The notes under the pieces: generated by a model
Told to the model about the DNA's origin: nothing
Seen by the model: only the letters and a program-made list of their open reading frames with translations
Databases searched by the model: none
From: Tetradesmus obliquus
Taxonomy: Eukaryota; Chlorophyta; Chlorophyceae; Sphaeropleales; Scenedesmaceae
DNA: 64,000 nt
Direction of reading: 5' to 3'
Assembly (NCBI GenBank): GCA_030272155.1
Contig: CP126191.1
Span: 9,198,501 to 9,262,500, forward strand
In this document: one piece after another, positions 1-18,600 of the stretch
How positions within the stretch are numbered: the stretch's first letter is position 1
Layout: every line of letters starts with the position of its first letter
Translations under genes and position numbers: made by a program

Positions 1-501
1 ATGCAGGTTTACGCTGCAGAGTGGTCCAGCGGCTCTCCTGCCCTGTGGCTGCTGCTGTGTCGTAGTCTGTTGCTGTTGTAACGCATTCAAGAAGTCAGCG
101 AGTGTGCAAGCTGGGTCCAAGGCCATGCACAGCCGCATTATGAAACGAACGGCACCCCACTGGCTTTGAAAACGGCTGTGGTAGTCCAGCTCGTTGCAGC
201 TGCACGGTGCTGCTCTCACTTCGCTATGTCTTGGCTGCCGGTGTGTCATAACATGGCTGGAAAAAAAAATAACGTGGCTGAAACTTGAACCCTGACAGGT
301 GTATCGGCTGAAGGAGTTTGGGTGACACTGTTCTACCAGGGGTTGTGCAAGGGGGTGCATTGCAACTGGATTCAAGCGATTGATAATAATAGTGTTGATG
401 CTGCTGCGTGGCGTCCTCCTCCTTTCCTGCAAGTCTTCCCATTTCACAGTGTGACAGTATTGCCCTGCCATCACCAAGCGCCCAGTTGGGCAGCAACAGG
501 G
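1..501. other. 5' flank and leader of the D2HGDH gene
   Basis: No coding region is supported here. It precedes the D2HGDH start codon and should hold its promoter and 5' UTR. An open frame continues upstream of position 502 on the + strand, but its residues do not look like a targeting peptide or any known family, so I treat it as leader. I see no clear TATA element. Confidence 0.4.
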
Positions 502-3177
502 ATGCTGCGGAGGTTAACGCTTCAGAAAGGATGGATCAACGTTTTGAGCTCGTCCTGGCCGTCCTGCAGCGTGCTCTGCCAGAGAGCAGCATCAAACACC
601 GTGACCCGAAATCCGGCATACAGCGAGTTAAATGAGGACGATGTGCAGTATTTTAAGGATGTTTTGGGGCAACGTGGCGTGGTGGAAGACGAGCTGGCTC
701 TGGAAAGCATGAACAAGTGAGCTTCTGCTGTAGCTGGTGCTGCTGCAGCTGTCTGGTCTGCTTACAACACCTTCAGCCAGGTGCCGATACTATATCAAGG
801 AACCAGTGTGGGTGTGTTTGCTTCTATTACGTGTCCACAGTACACGAATGCGTCAATTTAGCACGATAGGCAAGAGCTGATGCAAGCACTGGACATGCTG
901 GCGAGTCCACGCTGCGTCACTGTGACCTGTGCATGCCTGCAACTTGCTGTCAGCACATGTGCATCTGCCCCATACCAATGCCGCTTACACACACCAGCAC
1001 ACACTTGTCAGCATTTGCTGCATGTCAAGATCAATGATTTACTTTATACTCCCGACCTTCCATCAGGCCTGGGCTCCAATGCATGTCCCCGCCTCACACC
1101 AGCATTCCACGCTGTACTACGCAGAAGCGCTGCTGCACCTCAAGCCACCCCCAGCACGCTGCTCACAACTGCCTGCACGCACCCACACACCACCCACCTG
1201 CAAACAAACACCTGCCGCTCCACAGGGACTGGATGGGCAAGTACAGCGGCAGCAGCAGCCTGGGCCTTCGCCCCAGCAGCACAGAGCAGGTGTCGCAGAT
1301 CCTGGCCTACTGCAGCCTGCGGAGGCTAGCGCTGGTGCCGCAGGGCGGCAACACGGGCCTTGTGGGCGGCAGCGTGCCCGTGTTTGACGAGGTGGTGCTC
1401 AACATGTCGGCAATGAACAAGATCCTTTCTTTTGACGAGGTGCGTACCGGTGGTGGGGTTCACGGGGCTGATGGGCGGCAGCGTGCCGGTGTTTGACAAG
1501 GTTGTGCTATATAGCATATCAGGCATGAATAGGTCCTCCTCTTTGATGAGGTGGGTACCGATGGTGGGGTTCAGCGGCTGGGTTCAGTGGTGCGGCTCTG
1601 CAAACATCAGGCATGGTGGTCCACGCTGGCTGGCTGCTGTCTAGGTATAGCTCAAGACATGTTGTTGACGGCTTGCCAAGTCATGATCATCTTGCATCTT
1701 GGGGCCCCTTCCAGCAGTTGGTCTTCTCTCTCCTGGGGGCCCCACCTAATTGGTTGTGCCTCTACCCCCTGCTCCTGTGCATCCTTGCGTGCCAAACCCC
1801 CTCCCTGCCTGCCTGCCAGGTGTCTGGCGTGCTGGTGTGCCAGGCAGGCTGCATCCTGCAAACCCTAGAAGAGCACGTCTCGCAGCGCGGCTACATCATG
1901 CCGCTGGACCTCGGGGCGAAAGGCAGCTGCCACATAGGAGGCAACCTGTCCACAAATGCAGGTGGGGGCATGAGGTACAACTACACACAGCAGCAGTGTG
2001 TGCGGTGCTTGCAGGTGTATGGGAGCAGCACAGCTGTGCGTTGTGCAGTCGCAGCTGTCACAAACAAACAAAGATTTCATGTCCTTTGCGCGGTGCAAGC
2101 GCGCTGCAAGGGCCAAAGACCTTCCTTATGTTCGAACCGCACCCAATCCCATGTAACTGTTATTGTATATGTTATTGTTTTGCTCCTGCTGCCGCCAGGC
2201 GGGCTGCGGCTGCTGCGCTACGGTTCGCTTCACGGCAGCGTGCTGGGTGTGGAGGCTGTGCTGCCTGATGGCACCGTGCTGGACCTGCTGCGGCAGCTGC
2301 GCAAGGACAACACGGGCTACGACCTGAAGCAGCTGTTTATTGGATCAGAGGGCACGCTGGGTGCGTTGGGGCGTTGTGATGCTGTAACAGGAGAAACGTG
2401 CAATTCTAACCTGCTTTTACTTTTAAAATTGATCAAGACTATGATTTAATATGACCATAAGATATGTCTGATATCTTGTGAGTAATGTTGGGGCTGCCAG
2501 ACAGGAAACGGCGGAGAGGGGACGGGTCATATTTGCTGGTGTGTATTGTGCATGCCTGCGGAGTAACATTGCTGACACGTACTTGCGTCTCTGCCCTGAG
2601 CTGCAGCTCACAAAAGTAGGCAATTCAGATGTGGCAACTTCAGCTTGGTGTGCTGTTGACCAGACAGTGTCCGCCCGGTTCACCTGGCCCATAATCAGCC
2701 GCCACCCAGCCAGCACACAACACACAATCACCCGCAAATGATTTGGGGTTTGCCCTCTTTGCCCTGCCTGCTGTCCTGCAAACCGCAGGCGTCATCACGG
2801 CAGTGGCAATCCAGTGCGCCCCCAAGCCCGCATCCGTGCAGCTAGCCTTCCTGTCCTGCCCAAGCTTTGCAGCAGTGCAGCAGGTGCTGAGGCACGCAAA
2901 GCAGTCCCTGGGCGAGATCCTCTCTGCTGTTGAATTCCTGGATCAAGAATCTATGGCCATGGCCACGCAATATCTGCCGGGGGTCAGCAACCCGCTGGCG
3001 CAAGCGGGGCCAGATGCAGCACAGCAGCAGCAGCAGCAGGGTGGTGGCGGGGAGCAGGGAGGGCCGTTCTACATGGTGGTTGAGACGCAGGGCAGCCATG
3101 CGGGGCATGATAAGGAGAAGCTGGAGGGCTTCCTGGAGGTGGGTGGGGCTGGTGGGGCGGGTGTAATTACAAATAAT

Positions 3178-3242
<65 letters not shown>

Positions 3243-4546
3243 TAACAACAACAACAATAGAAATAATAATATTGCAATGTGCTTGTGCACAGTATGGCTG
3301 GCCAGGCTGCCAGCACAGAGCCTGCACTGCTTGTCAAACTAAGCCAGGCAGCCGCACTTGAATGCGCCGCGGCACATCTGACTATTTGGTTGTTGCAGCA
3401 CCACGCGCTCACCCGAGCCACAGCCTGTGTATGTTGCATCTGTTTCCCGTAGTGTCTCAACAGGTGTCTGGTGCTGCTGCTCTACTGCTGCTGCTCTTTG
3501 GCAGGCTGTGATGGCTGATGGCAGCGTGGCTGACGGCACGCTGGCTGTGTGTGTGTGTCTCTTGCTGTCCACATGAAATGGCCACTGGAGCTGTTTGCCG
3601 CATGTAACATGCCATTTGCTGCTGTCCATTCATGCAGGCTGTGATGGCTGATGGCAGCGTGGCTGACGGCACGCTCGCTGAGAGCCAGGCGCAGGCAGCA
3701 GCCATCTGGCGCGTGCGGGAGGGCATCACAGAGTCACTCGTGCGGCGGGGTGAGCAGGCGGGATGGGTGTGTGGGAGCAGTGAGGAGCAATGCATGTGGC
3801 TGCACTGTGTGTGTGCGGCATGTCATGCATGCTGTGCTTCACCCCGTGTTTATGGGGAGGGCATCACAGAGTCCTCGTGCGGCGAGGTGAGCAGGCGGGA
3901 CGGGTGTGTGGGAGCAAGGGGGGGGGGGGGGGGGTGAATGCATGTGGCTGCATCGTGTGTGTGCGACATGTCATGCATGCTGTGCTTCACCATGTGTCAT
4001 GGGGGCGGGGAGGGGGGAGGGGGGGGGGGGCGCATCACAGAGTCACTGGTGCGGCAAGGTCAGCAGGCTGACCGACTGTTGAGAGCCATGAGGAGCAATG
4101 CATGTGGCTGCACTCTACGCGCGACATGTCATGCATGCTGTGCTTCACCATGTGTCATGGGGAGGGCGTCACAGAGTTACTTTTGCGGCGAGGTGACCAG
4201 GCGGGACGCGTATGCGGGAGCAAGGAGGGGCGATGCATGTGGCTGTAGTGTGTGTGTGAGTCATGTCATGCATGCTGTGCTTCACCGCGTGTCATGGGGG
4301 GGGGGGGGGGCATTAAGAGTCACTGGTGCGGCGGGGTGAGCAGGCGGACCGGCTGTGAGAGCCATGAGGAGCAATGCATGTGGCTGCACGCTGCATGCTG
4401 TGCTTCACCCCGTGTTTGTGAGGAGGGGCATAAAGAGCCATTTGTGCGGCGAGGTGAGCAGACTGGCTGCAATGCTCAGGGCCGATATGTGCAGCACTGT
4501 GCAATCTGTGCTTGGCGCGGTACGAAGGGCTGGTGTCGGCCCTCGC

Positions 4547-4582
<36 letters not shown>

Positions 4583-5258
4583 GCCAGGCGCTGTGTACAA
4601 GTATGACCTGAGCATGCCCACACACAAGATGTACGAGCTGGTGCAGCTGGTGCGGCAGCGAGTGGCACACCTGCCAGGTGAGCACCCCTTTTGCAGCGCT
4701 GCAGCTAAAACTCAGCTCCATGAAGCAGTACTGGCTCTCAGCCTGGCTTCCTGACTTGCCACGCTGAAGAATGCGTGTTTTGTAGCAGTGTGCGGGTCCC
4801 TCGCTGATGAGCGTCCAGTGTAAAATGACAGGTTTAGGCATGGTAAAGGCACAACTGCGCACCTGCAAGCAACGCTGTAACAGAAGTCCCCCCTGCCCAA
4901 AGGCTCCTGTGTGCTACTTTTGTGCGCTGCAGGCGTGAAAGCTGTCGGCTATGGCCACGTAGGTGATGGCAACCTGCACCTCAATGTGTCAAGCCCATCC
5001 GGCTACTCAGATGAGCTTGAGCAGCTCCTGGAGCCGTTTGTGTATGAGTGGACTGCGCAGCAATCCGGCAGCATCAGCGCCGAGCATGGCATAGGGCTTA
5101 TGAAGGCACCGGTGCTAGGGTATAGCAAAAGTAGTGAGGCGGTAAACCTCATGCAGCGGTTGAAGGTGCTCATGGATCCGCACCAGATACTGAACCCTTA
5201 CAAGGTGCTTCCAGGGGTGGAGCACATGGGGCGCGTTGAGATGTATGATGACAGGTAG
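502..5258 (+). CDS. D2HGDH: D-2-hydroxyglutarate dehydrogenase, mitochondrial (FAD)
   Basis: Oxidises D-2-hydroxyglutarate to 2-oxoglutarate in mitochondria; family members pass electrons to ETF. Eight exons join in frame: 502-716, 1226-1439, 1820-1961, 2199-2360, 2789-3138, 3638-3749, 4588-4677, 4933-5258 (stop TAG). The first ATG gives a basic, Leu/Ser-rich presequence ([10 protein letters not shown]...) typical of mitochondrial import. The FAD-binding PCMH fold is clear: [18 protein letters not shown] in exon 2, [15 protein letters not shown] in exon 3, and [21 protein letters not shown] in two halves in exon 4. The C-terminal FAD-oxidase domain holds [21 protein letters not shown] and the final LNPYKVLP. 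Length (about 535 residues) fits the family. An insertion of poly-Q/Gly after QYLPG in exon 5 is lineage-specific. Introns 2, 5 and 6 contain copies of neighbouring exon edges. The gene is tail-to-tail with the PhoX gene. Confidence 0.93.
1473..1590 (+). repeat. Copy of exon 2 3' end plus donor in D2HGDH intron 2
   Basis: The exon segment beginning at 1364 (encoding GGSVPVFDE) through the donor at 1440 and about 20 bp of intron recurs about 110 bp downstream, with its own donor-like GAG|gtgggt at 1551 and another partial copy of the intron start after it. The copy is diverged and out of use in the inferred mRNA. Confidence 0.85.
3171..3272 (+). repeat. (AAT)n microsatellite, D2HGDH intron 5
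   Basis: More than 20 AAT units followed by AAC/AAT variants, starting about 30 bp after the exon 5 donor. Long Asn/Ile/Tyr open frames over it are repeat artefacts. Confidence 0.95.
3505..3551 (+). repeat. Copy of the exon 6 5' end in D2HGDH intron 5
   Basis: Immediately after a good acceptor (ctttggcag) the first about 46 bp of exon 6 ([14 protein letters not shown]) occur 133 bp upstream of the true exon at 3638. The copy then diverges into a TG-rich run. Splicing to it would not lead into the rest of exon 6. Confidence 0.88.
3724..4470 (+). repeat. Six-copy array of the exon 6 3' end and donor, D2HGDH intron 6
   Basis: The unit starts with the exon 6 end (GCATCACAGAGTCAC..., encoding ITESLVRRG), then the donor (CGGGGTGAGCAGGCGG type), then intron with GAGGAGCAATGCATGTGGCTG and GTCATGCATGCTGTGCTTCACC. 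Copies start near 3724 (true exon), 3862, 4032, 4168, 4312 and 4430, spacing about 115-170 bp. Most copies keep a GT donor. Several carry G-only tracts of 12-18 bases between units. Only the first copy fits the protein. Confidence 0.9.
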
Positions 5259-6812
5259 ATGACAAGCACTGCTTGGTGTGTCTTGCAACCTTTTGGGGTG
5301 CTACGCATGTTTTTAGGGCATGATTACGGCGCATGGTTGGGACGCATATGCGGTTTGTTAGTACACTCAGCCTATTTGGAGGGGCTCTGCAGCTTGTGGT
5401 GCTTTGCAAGAAGTGGGCTGCGGCACGCCAGCCAGGGGTGTGCAGCGTAGTAGAGATGTCGCAGGAGGCTTGTTGTGTATGTATGTTGCGTTTGGCCCAT
5501 TGCCACAAACGCACTCACTGAGTTGAAATGACCAAAGTTGGGCAGCATTTCAAGCATCATTGATGTGCACATCTGTTGCAAGCATGCTTATGCATCCACA
5601 TCCCTTCGCAGCATTGATCATACTACTGACAGATGCGATAGCTGATGACCATAGGTTGTAGCAAACATTGAAGCAAGAAGGTGGCCTAGAAGATCGCCAA
5701 GCCATACAGCAGGCAAATCAGCTAATTGATGATGTCTCAACCTAGCAGAGCAACACTCCCACGTGCACTTGCACATATGCACGTATGGAACTGACCACCC
5801 TATGCAATTGTGGAAACGGAGCCTACTAAACACTGCACGGCGCAAGTGAGCGGCACCACATGCATGGATCTATCAAGCAAAGCACATGCAACCACTGTGC
5901 AATAGTACAACTGCTCCTGACCTGTAAGCCGACAGTAACAACTTCCAACCTACGCAACCATGCACATCTGCTGGCAGCGGCAGTACTACTTAAAAGATCT
6001 CCCAGCTGCCACCGCAACTATCTGCAGCACCACCTCGCCAATTATATTAGTCAGCCGCACAAATCTGCACCCGGGCACCATGCTTGCCGCCCGGCTGCAC
6101 CACCTCACGCTGCAGCCGCTGAATCGCCTTGCGCTGTTGCTGCTGCCGCTGCTGCTCATCTGCATTGAGCACTGCATCAACACGGATAGATGGAAAGCTT
6201 GCAGCAGGGCAACGCTGGGCAAGATCCTAAACATGGTACCAAGCTTAAGCATAGGACTCACAAGCTTCGTTGAGTTTCATCTCCCAATCAAAACTTATTC
6301 GCTGTACACGCGGCGCTCCCTGATGCGCCGCTGGTGCTGCTCACCCGCGCCAACTCCCACAAAAAACTTTATCCGCTGTACATGCTGCGCCCGATGTGCT
6401 ACCTGCATCAGCTGCTCTGTCAGACCGTGAAGGGACCACACAATGCCTGCAGTGACATGCATGTGCTGCTAGGAATGATACTACTAGTATACTATACATT
6501 ACTATGAAATAATGCCACCACATGCAGCCGGTGCAACCATCAAAGTTCACAATTGTGGCGATTGAGTTGTGCAACACAGCCGTCCACAGTACCGATTGGC
6601 CCTGCCGGCTGAACCACAGCCATCCACAGATTGTGTTCTGAACAGTCGAGAACATACCAGCACACCATAGTTGCTCAGCAATCAGATAACGTTAGGCATA
6701 ACAGAGCTGCGGCTTATTGAGTTAACAGGCCTCTACTGCACACACGCATACACACACCCGATCTGCCCTACTGCATGTACTGGTTGCAGAGCAGGGTTGT
6801 GTGCAACACCCT
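5259..6812. other. Intergenic space between convergent D2HGDH and PhoX genes
   Basis: Holds both 3' UTRs. A plus-strand TGTAA, the usual green-algal poly(A) signal, lies near 5921, far from the D2HGDH stop. A Leu-rich open stretch near 6080-6430 has no splice context, family match or promoter that I can recognise, so I do not call a gene. Confidence 0.5.
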
Positions 6813-14296
<7,484 letters not shown>

Positions 14297-15162
14297 GGTG
14301 GCAGCCCTGCTGGATCGGTCAGTAGTCAGCTGCTTCTGTGATTAACAAGGGCAAGGACAAGACAGCAGCAGCGCAGCAGCAGCAGCAGTAGCAGCAGCAG
14401 CAGTAGCAGCAGCAGCAGTAGCAGCAGCACAGCAGCAGCAGCAGCAGCAAGACAAAAAGCAGTTCAGCTGCACGTCAGGGTTTCGCAGTAGCATGAATCG
14501 CAAGTGTTCTTCGTTGTAATGCCGGTTTGAGAGCTGCTATGCATTGAGAGATAACCGATTTGTGCAGCAACATGTTGTACAGGAGAGCTGCACAACACAA
14601 CCCTTTGTGTCATGCGTGGTTGTGCATAACTTTTTCAAAATTACATACCTTCAGGGCAAAGGGAGCCGCCAGCAGCAACTAACACGTGTGCACGTTCTGA
14701 CGTAAATGCAGCTGGAATTGTCACAACGACCAAGCATGCATAGCGTAGGTGGAGGCGCCAGATTGCGACAGGATGCAATCTGTGAAGCAAGAACACTATA
14801 ATACTTTGTTCGGGTTCGCTTGTGGCATTTGTTCGTATATGCGAGTATCGGCGATGGCAGGTAGCAATCACTGAATGGCGTGCGCGTCGCACGTGTGGCA
14901 AATGAAAGGATTCTGCAAGCGTTCCGGAAGCATCTCTGCGAACAGGGATTGCATACGACTTCAGATAAGGATTTCTCAATAAAGAATCAATTACATGCTC
15001 CAGGCACAAAGCTTGCTTAGTGAGCGGACAGCATACTTCATGCAAATACAAGCAAACAGACCCAGATGTCTGGGCCGTGCGATGCAGACCGCTGCATGTG
15101 CAACATAGCGCCACGCTATGCGCTGCCATTGCAGCATGCTGCGCAGCACTTGCTGTGCACAG
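14297..15162. other. PhoX promoter/leader and 3' UTR of the TSNAXIP1-like gene
   Basis: A CAG/TAG triplet tract at about 14365-14450 lies 70-150 bp upstream of the PhoX ATG. A minus-strand TGTAA near 14994 lies about 165 bp past the stop at 15163 and is a good candidate poly(A) signal for the upstream gene. I see no other gene. Confidence 0.5.
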
Positions 15163-15569
15163 CTACCCCCAGCCGCCGCCGTCAGCCTCAGCGGTGTGTG
15201 CTGCCACCATAAGCATCACCTCCTCGAGCCTCCTCAGGCTCTTTCCCTTGCCCAGCTTTCGCATCATGATCGCATTCACCTTGCCGCCCTCAGCAGGTGC
15301 ATGCGGCGTGAAGCACAGGCCATCATCCTCCACACAATCAGCGTCATTGTTGTTATTGTTGACACAGCTGCCATCTCCTGGTGGGTTATTCTGGCCGGCA
15401 GCAGCGCCGCTCCTGCTGGCGCTGCACACATCGTCCGCGTCCTGCAGCAGCAGCGCGGGAGGTGCCTTCTTGCGCATGCTGCTGCTGCTGTTGTTGGCCG
15501 CCCTGGACCGCATGCTCCTGCTGCCTGCTGCAGCCAGCTGCCCTGCTGCTGCCCCGGGGGCACTCGCCC

Positions 15570-15608
<39 letters not shown>

Positions 15609-18600
15609 CCGGCCGGCCAACCCTGGGAGAGCCAGGTGTGCTGCTGCCGCCCTCCTTTCTGCTGCTTCCAGCCGCTGCTGAGGCTAACGCTGCAGCACCT
15701 TCATCTGCTGCTGCTGCTGCTCCTTCAGCCACAACTCCCTCTGAGGAGTCCTGCTGCCAGCTAACCCCACCAGCAGGCCTGAGCATGCTTGGGCTTCTAG
15801 GCGGGCTGCCAGCCGCATCCACATCAGCAAAGAATGAGCCAGGATCCACAGAAATCTGCACGCGCTTTGTCAACCGTGCCGACTCCTGGTGCCGCAAGAT
15901 CGGCTTCGGCATACCTGCCCCTGCTGCTGCCGCTGCTGCTGCTGCTGCAGCACGTTGTGAGCTGGGACCGCCCCTCTCACTCGCAACAGCTGCTGCTGAC
16001 CTGGCAGTTGACCTGCCGGTTGACCTTCCTGCTGCTGACCTGGCGCTGCCCTCAGCATAACTGTCAGCGCCACCCCCTGACAGCTCATCAAGCTTCAATG
16101 CAGGAATGTCAGGGACCTTGAAGCTGGCGCCCCGGCGGTAGCCGCTGCTGCTGCTGCTGCTGCCCTCGGCAGTTGCCCAGTCCTCGTGCTCCGCAGCCGC
16201 AGCGCTGGCACTCCCAATCATACTATCCCCAGCCTTGAAACTTGGCAAACACGTCATGCTGCGTTTGGCATCTGCTCCAGCTGTGCTGCTGAACATCCAG
16301 CCAATGCCAGCTGCACCTCTCCCAGCCGCATTCCTTGCAGTTGGAGTGCCACACACACTGCCTGCAGCTGCACCTCCTGAAGATGAAGCCAGCACCAGCT
16401 TTTCCTCTTCTTCCTTCAGCCAGCTTTGCCGCACAGCTTCCATGGCACTCAGCATGCCAACGCTCATTGCAGGCTGCACCGCAGGTGCACCTGACCCTGA
16501 CCCAGCTGCTGCTGCAGTTGAGCCACCTGTGGGTGCCAGTCTGCTGCTGCTGCTGCCTCCAGTGCTGCTGCTGGTGACCTTGGTAGCACCAGCAGCACTG
16601 CTGCTTGCTGCCACTTGCCGCTTCACACTCGTTGATGAATCCAGCCTGCCGCTGTTGCTGCTGCTGCTAATGCTGCCGCTGCCAGCTACGGACGGCAAGC
16701 TGCTTCTGCCCTCAGCAGACACGCCGCCTGCTGTACTGGGTCGCTCAAGCTGCCCACACTGCCCATACTGCGGAGATTCATCACTGCGGCGTGCGCATCC
16801 TCCATCATCAGACGTGTCTGCGCCAGCAGCATCACCGCAGCTTCCAGCCGGGCCAGTGTCCCCGCCTGATGTGGTGGCAGCTGCCTCACTGCCTGCATCC
16901 TGCACGTCCACTGCTTCTGTGTCCAGCCGCTGCTCGTTGCTGTCTTCATCTAATACAGCAGCTGATGCCACACCAGGCTCAGCAGGAGCACCACCAGCAT
17001 CACATGCATTGCCCACAGCACCACTTGCTGTTTCAACTCCTGCAGTACCTCCAGCACCAGCGGGAGCTGTAGCAGCAGCAGCAGCAGCAGCTCCGCCAGC
17101 CCCGCTGCCGCTGCTGGAAGCTTGCCTAGCCTGCTGTGCGCGCTGCTTTGGGCCGCTACTGGGCCCTGCAAGCACCGCTGCAACAGCAGCACTCACGACA
17201 TCTGCAGTGGCTCTGCGCGACCTTGCTGCCCTCGCGCTGGCTGGCTGCTGCTCAGGCCTACCTGAAGCAGCAGCACCCACTGCTGGCAGCTCATTGTTGG
17301 TGCTGCGGCGCCGACTCGCATTCAACGCTGCGTTGCTGGCATTGCTGGATCCTGCTGCTGCTGGTGCTGCAGCGCCGCTGCTGCTGCTAGCCCTGCGGCT
17401 GTCGCCTGGCACTGCCTCATTCATGCCAACCCGCAGCGCCTGCGTCAGCTTCTGCTTGAATTTTCCAACCGGCGCAATCTTACTCACAGCTGTGGCTGCT
17501 GTGGCCGCGCTCGGCCGCAGCGCGGGCTGCAGGCTGCCCCGCCGGATCGCGCGGATGACAGCGCCGAGCGGCTGCGCCAGCCGCTGCTGCTGCTGCTGCC
17601 ACTCGGGCCCAAAGGCGAGCGAGACGAGGCTGTCCAGCGTTGCTGGGTCCAGCTTGCGCGAGACCTTCTCCAGGCAGCTGCGCAGCATGGCTGGTGTGAG
17701 GCTGGTGGTCTCGTTGTCCTCCGCAGCGTCACGGATGGAGTCCTCCAGCTCCTGCAAGCACAGCAGCAGCATCCACAATCAGCAACCAGCAATCACCTTC
17801 ACCTACCTCAACGTCAAACGTTGCGGCAAGACCGACTTTCCATCCCACGCATAAGCTGCAAACTATGCAGCCAACATGCCTCCCTGCATGCCACCCCACC
17901 TGCAGGTACTCCAGGCGCTCCGCCAGGTGCTGGCTGCAGGTGGTCTCAGGAACCAGCTTGCAAGGTCAAAGCAAACCTCCACCCAAATGACACATGTTAA
18001 CTCCCCAAGCCATCACGTTCACCTCCACCAACCTCACCCTGTACAAGGCCTCTCATAAGAGCTGGGTCAGCCACCCTACACACCACGGCCTTGCCGCCAG
18101 TGTACACCAATCCCAAGCTACCCCCTAGCCACAGTCAATAGTGTAACACGCCTCACTGCCAACACCCCACCTGCAGGTACTCCAGTCTCTCCGCCAGGTG
18201 CTGGCTGCGGATGGTCTCCGCGGTCATGCCCTGGTTCATCTCATCATCATCGCTGAACAGCCCCGGGTAGCGCAGCGCCTCGCCAGGCTCGTCCGTGTCC
18301 AGCGCCTCAAACAGCTCCGCCAGGCGGTCCACCTGCGGCCAGCAGCAGCAGACACGCGACACACAGCAATCAGCTTAGTTAGCCGGGCTAATCCCGTCCA
18401 GCGCCTCAAACAGCTGAGACAGGCGTCCACCTGCGGCAGGGAGCAGCAGGCAGGCGGTTAACATGGAGCATCATGCTCTGTGTGCTCAGCTGGCATGGCA
18501 GCTGAGGCATGCAAGCGCCTCGCCGGGCCCGTCCGTGTCCAGCGCCTCGAACAGCTCGGCCAGGCGGTCCACCTGCGGGCAACGGGCAGGCAGCCAACAC

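Noticed and set aside
322-501. Upstream N-terminal extension of D2HGDH
   Set aside because: The frame is open but the residues resemble no family member; the ATG at 502 gives a good mitochondrial presequence.
2743-3460. Asn-rich and Tyr/Ile-rich proteins
   Set aside because: Frames running through the (AAT)n tract of D2HGDH intron 5.
6080-6430. Leu-rich plus-strand frame with a hydrophobic N-terminus
   Set aside because: No homology, no splice support and it lies between two convergent genes; probably chance.
16235-17854. 539-codon open frame on the plus strand
   Set aside because: It is the complement of the low-complexity last exon of the TSNAXIP1-like gene; GC-rich Ser/Ala codons leave the opposite strand open. 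The minus strand is in phase with exon 15.
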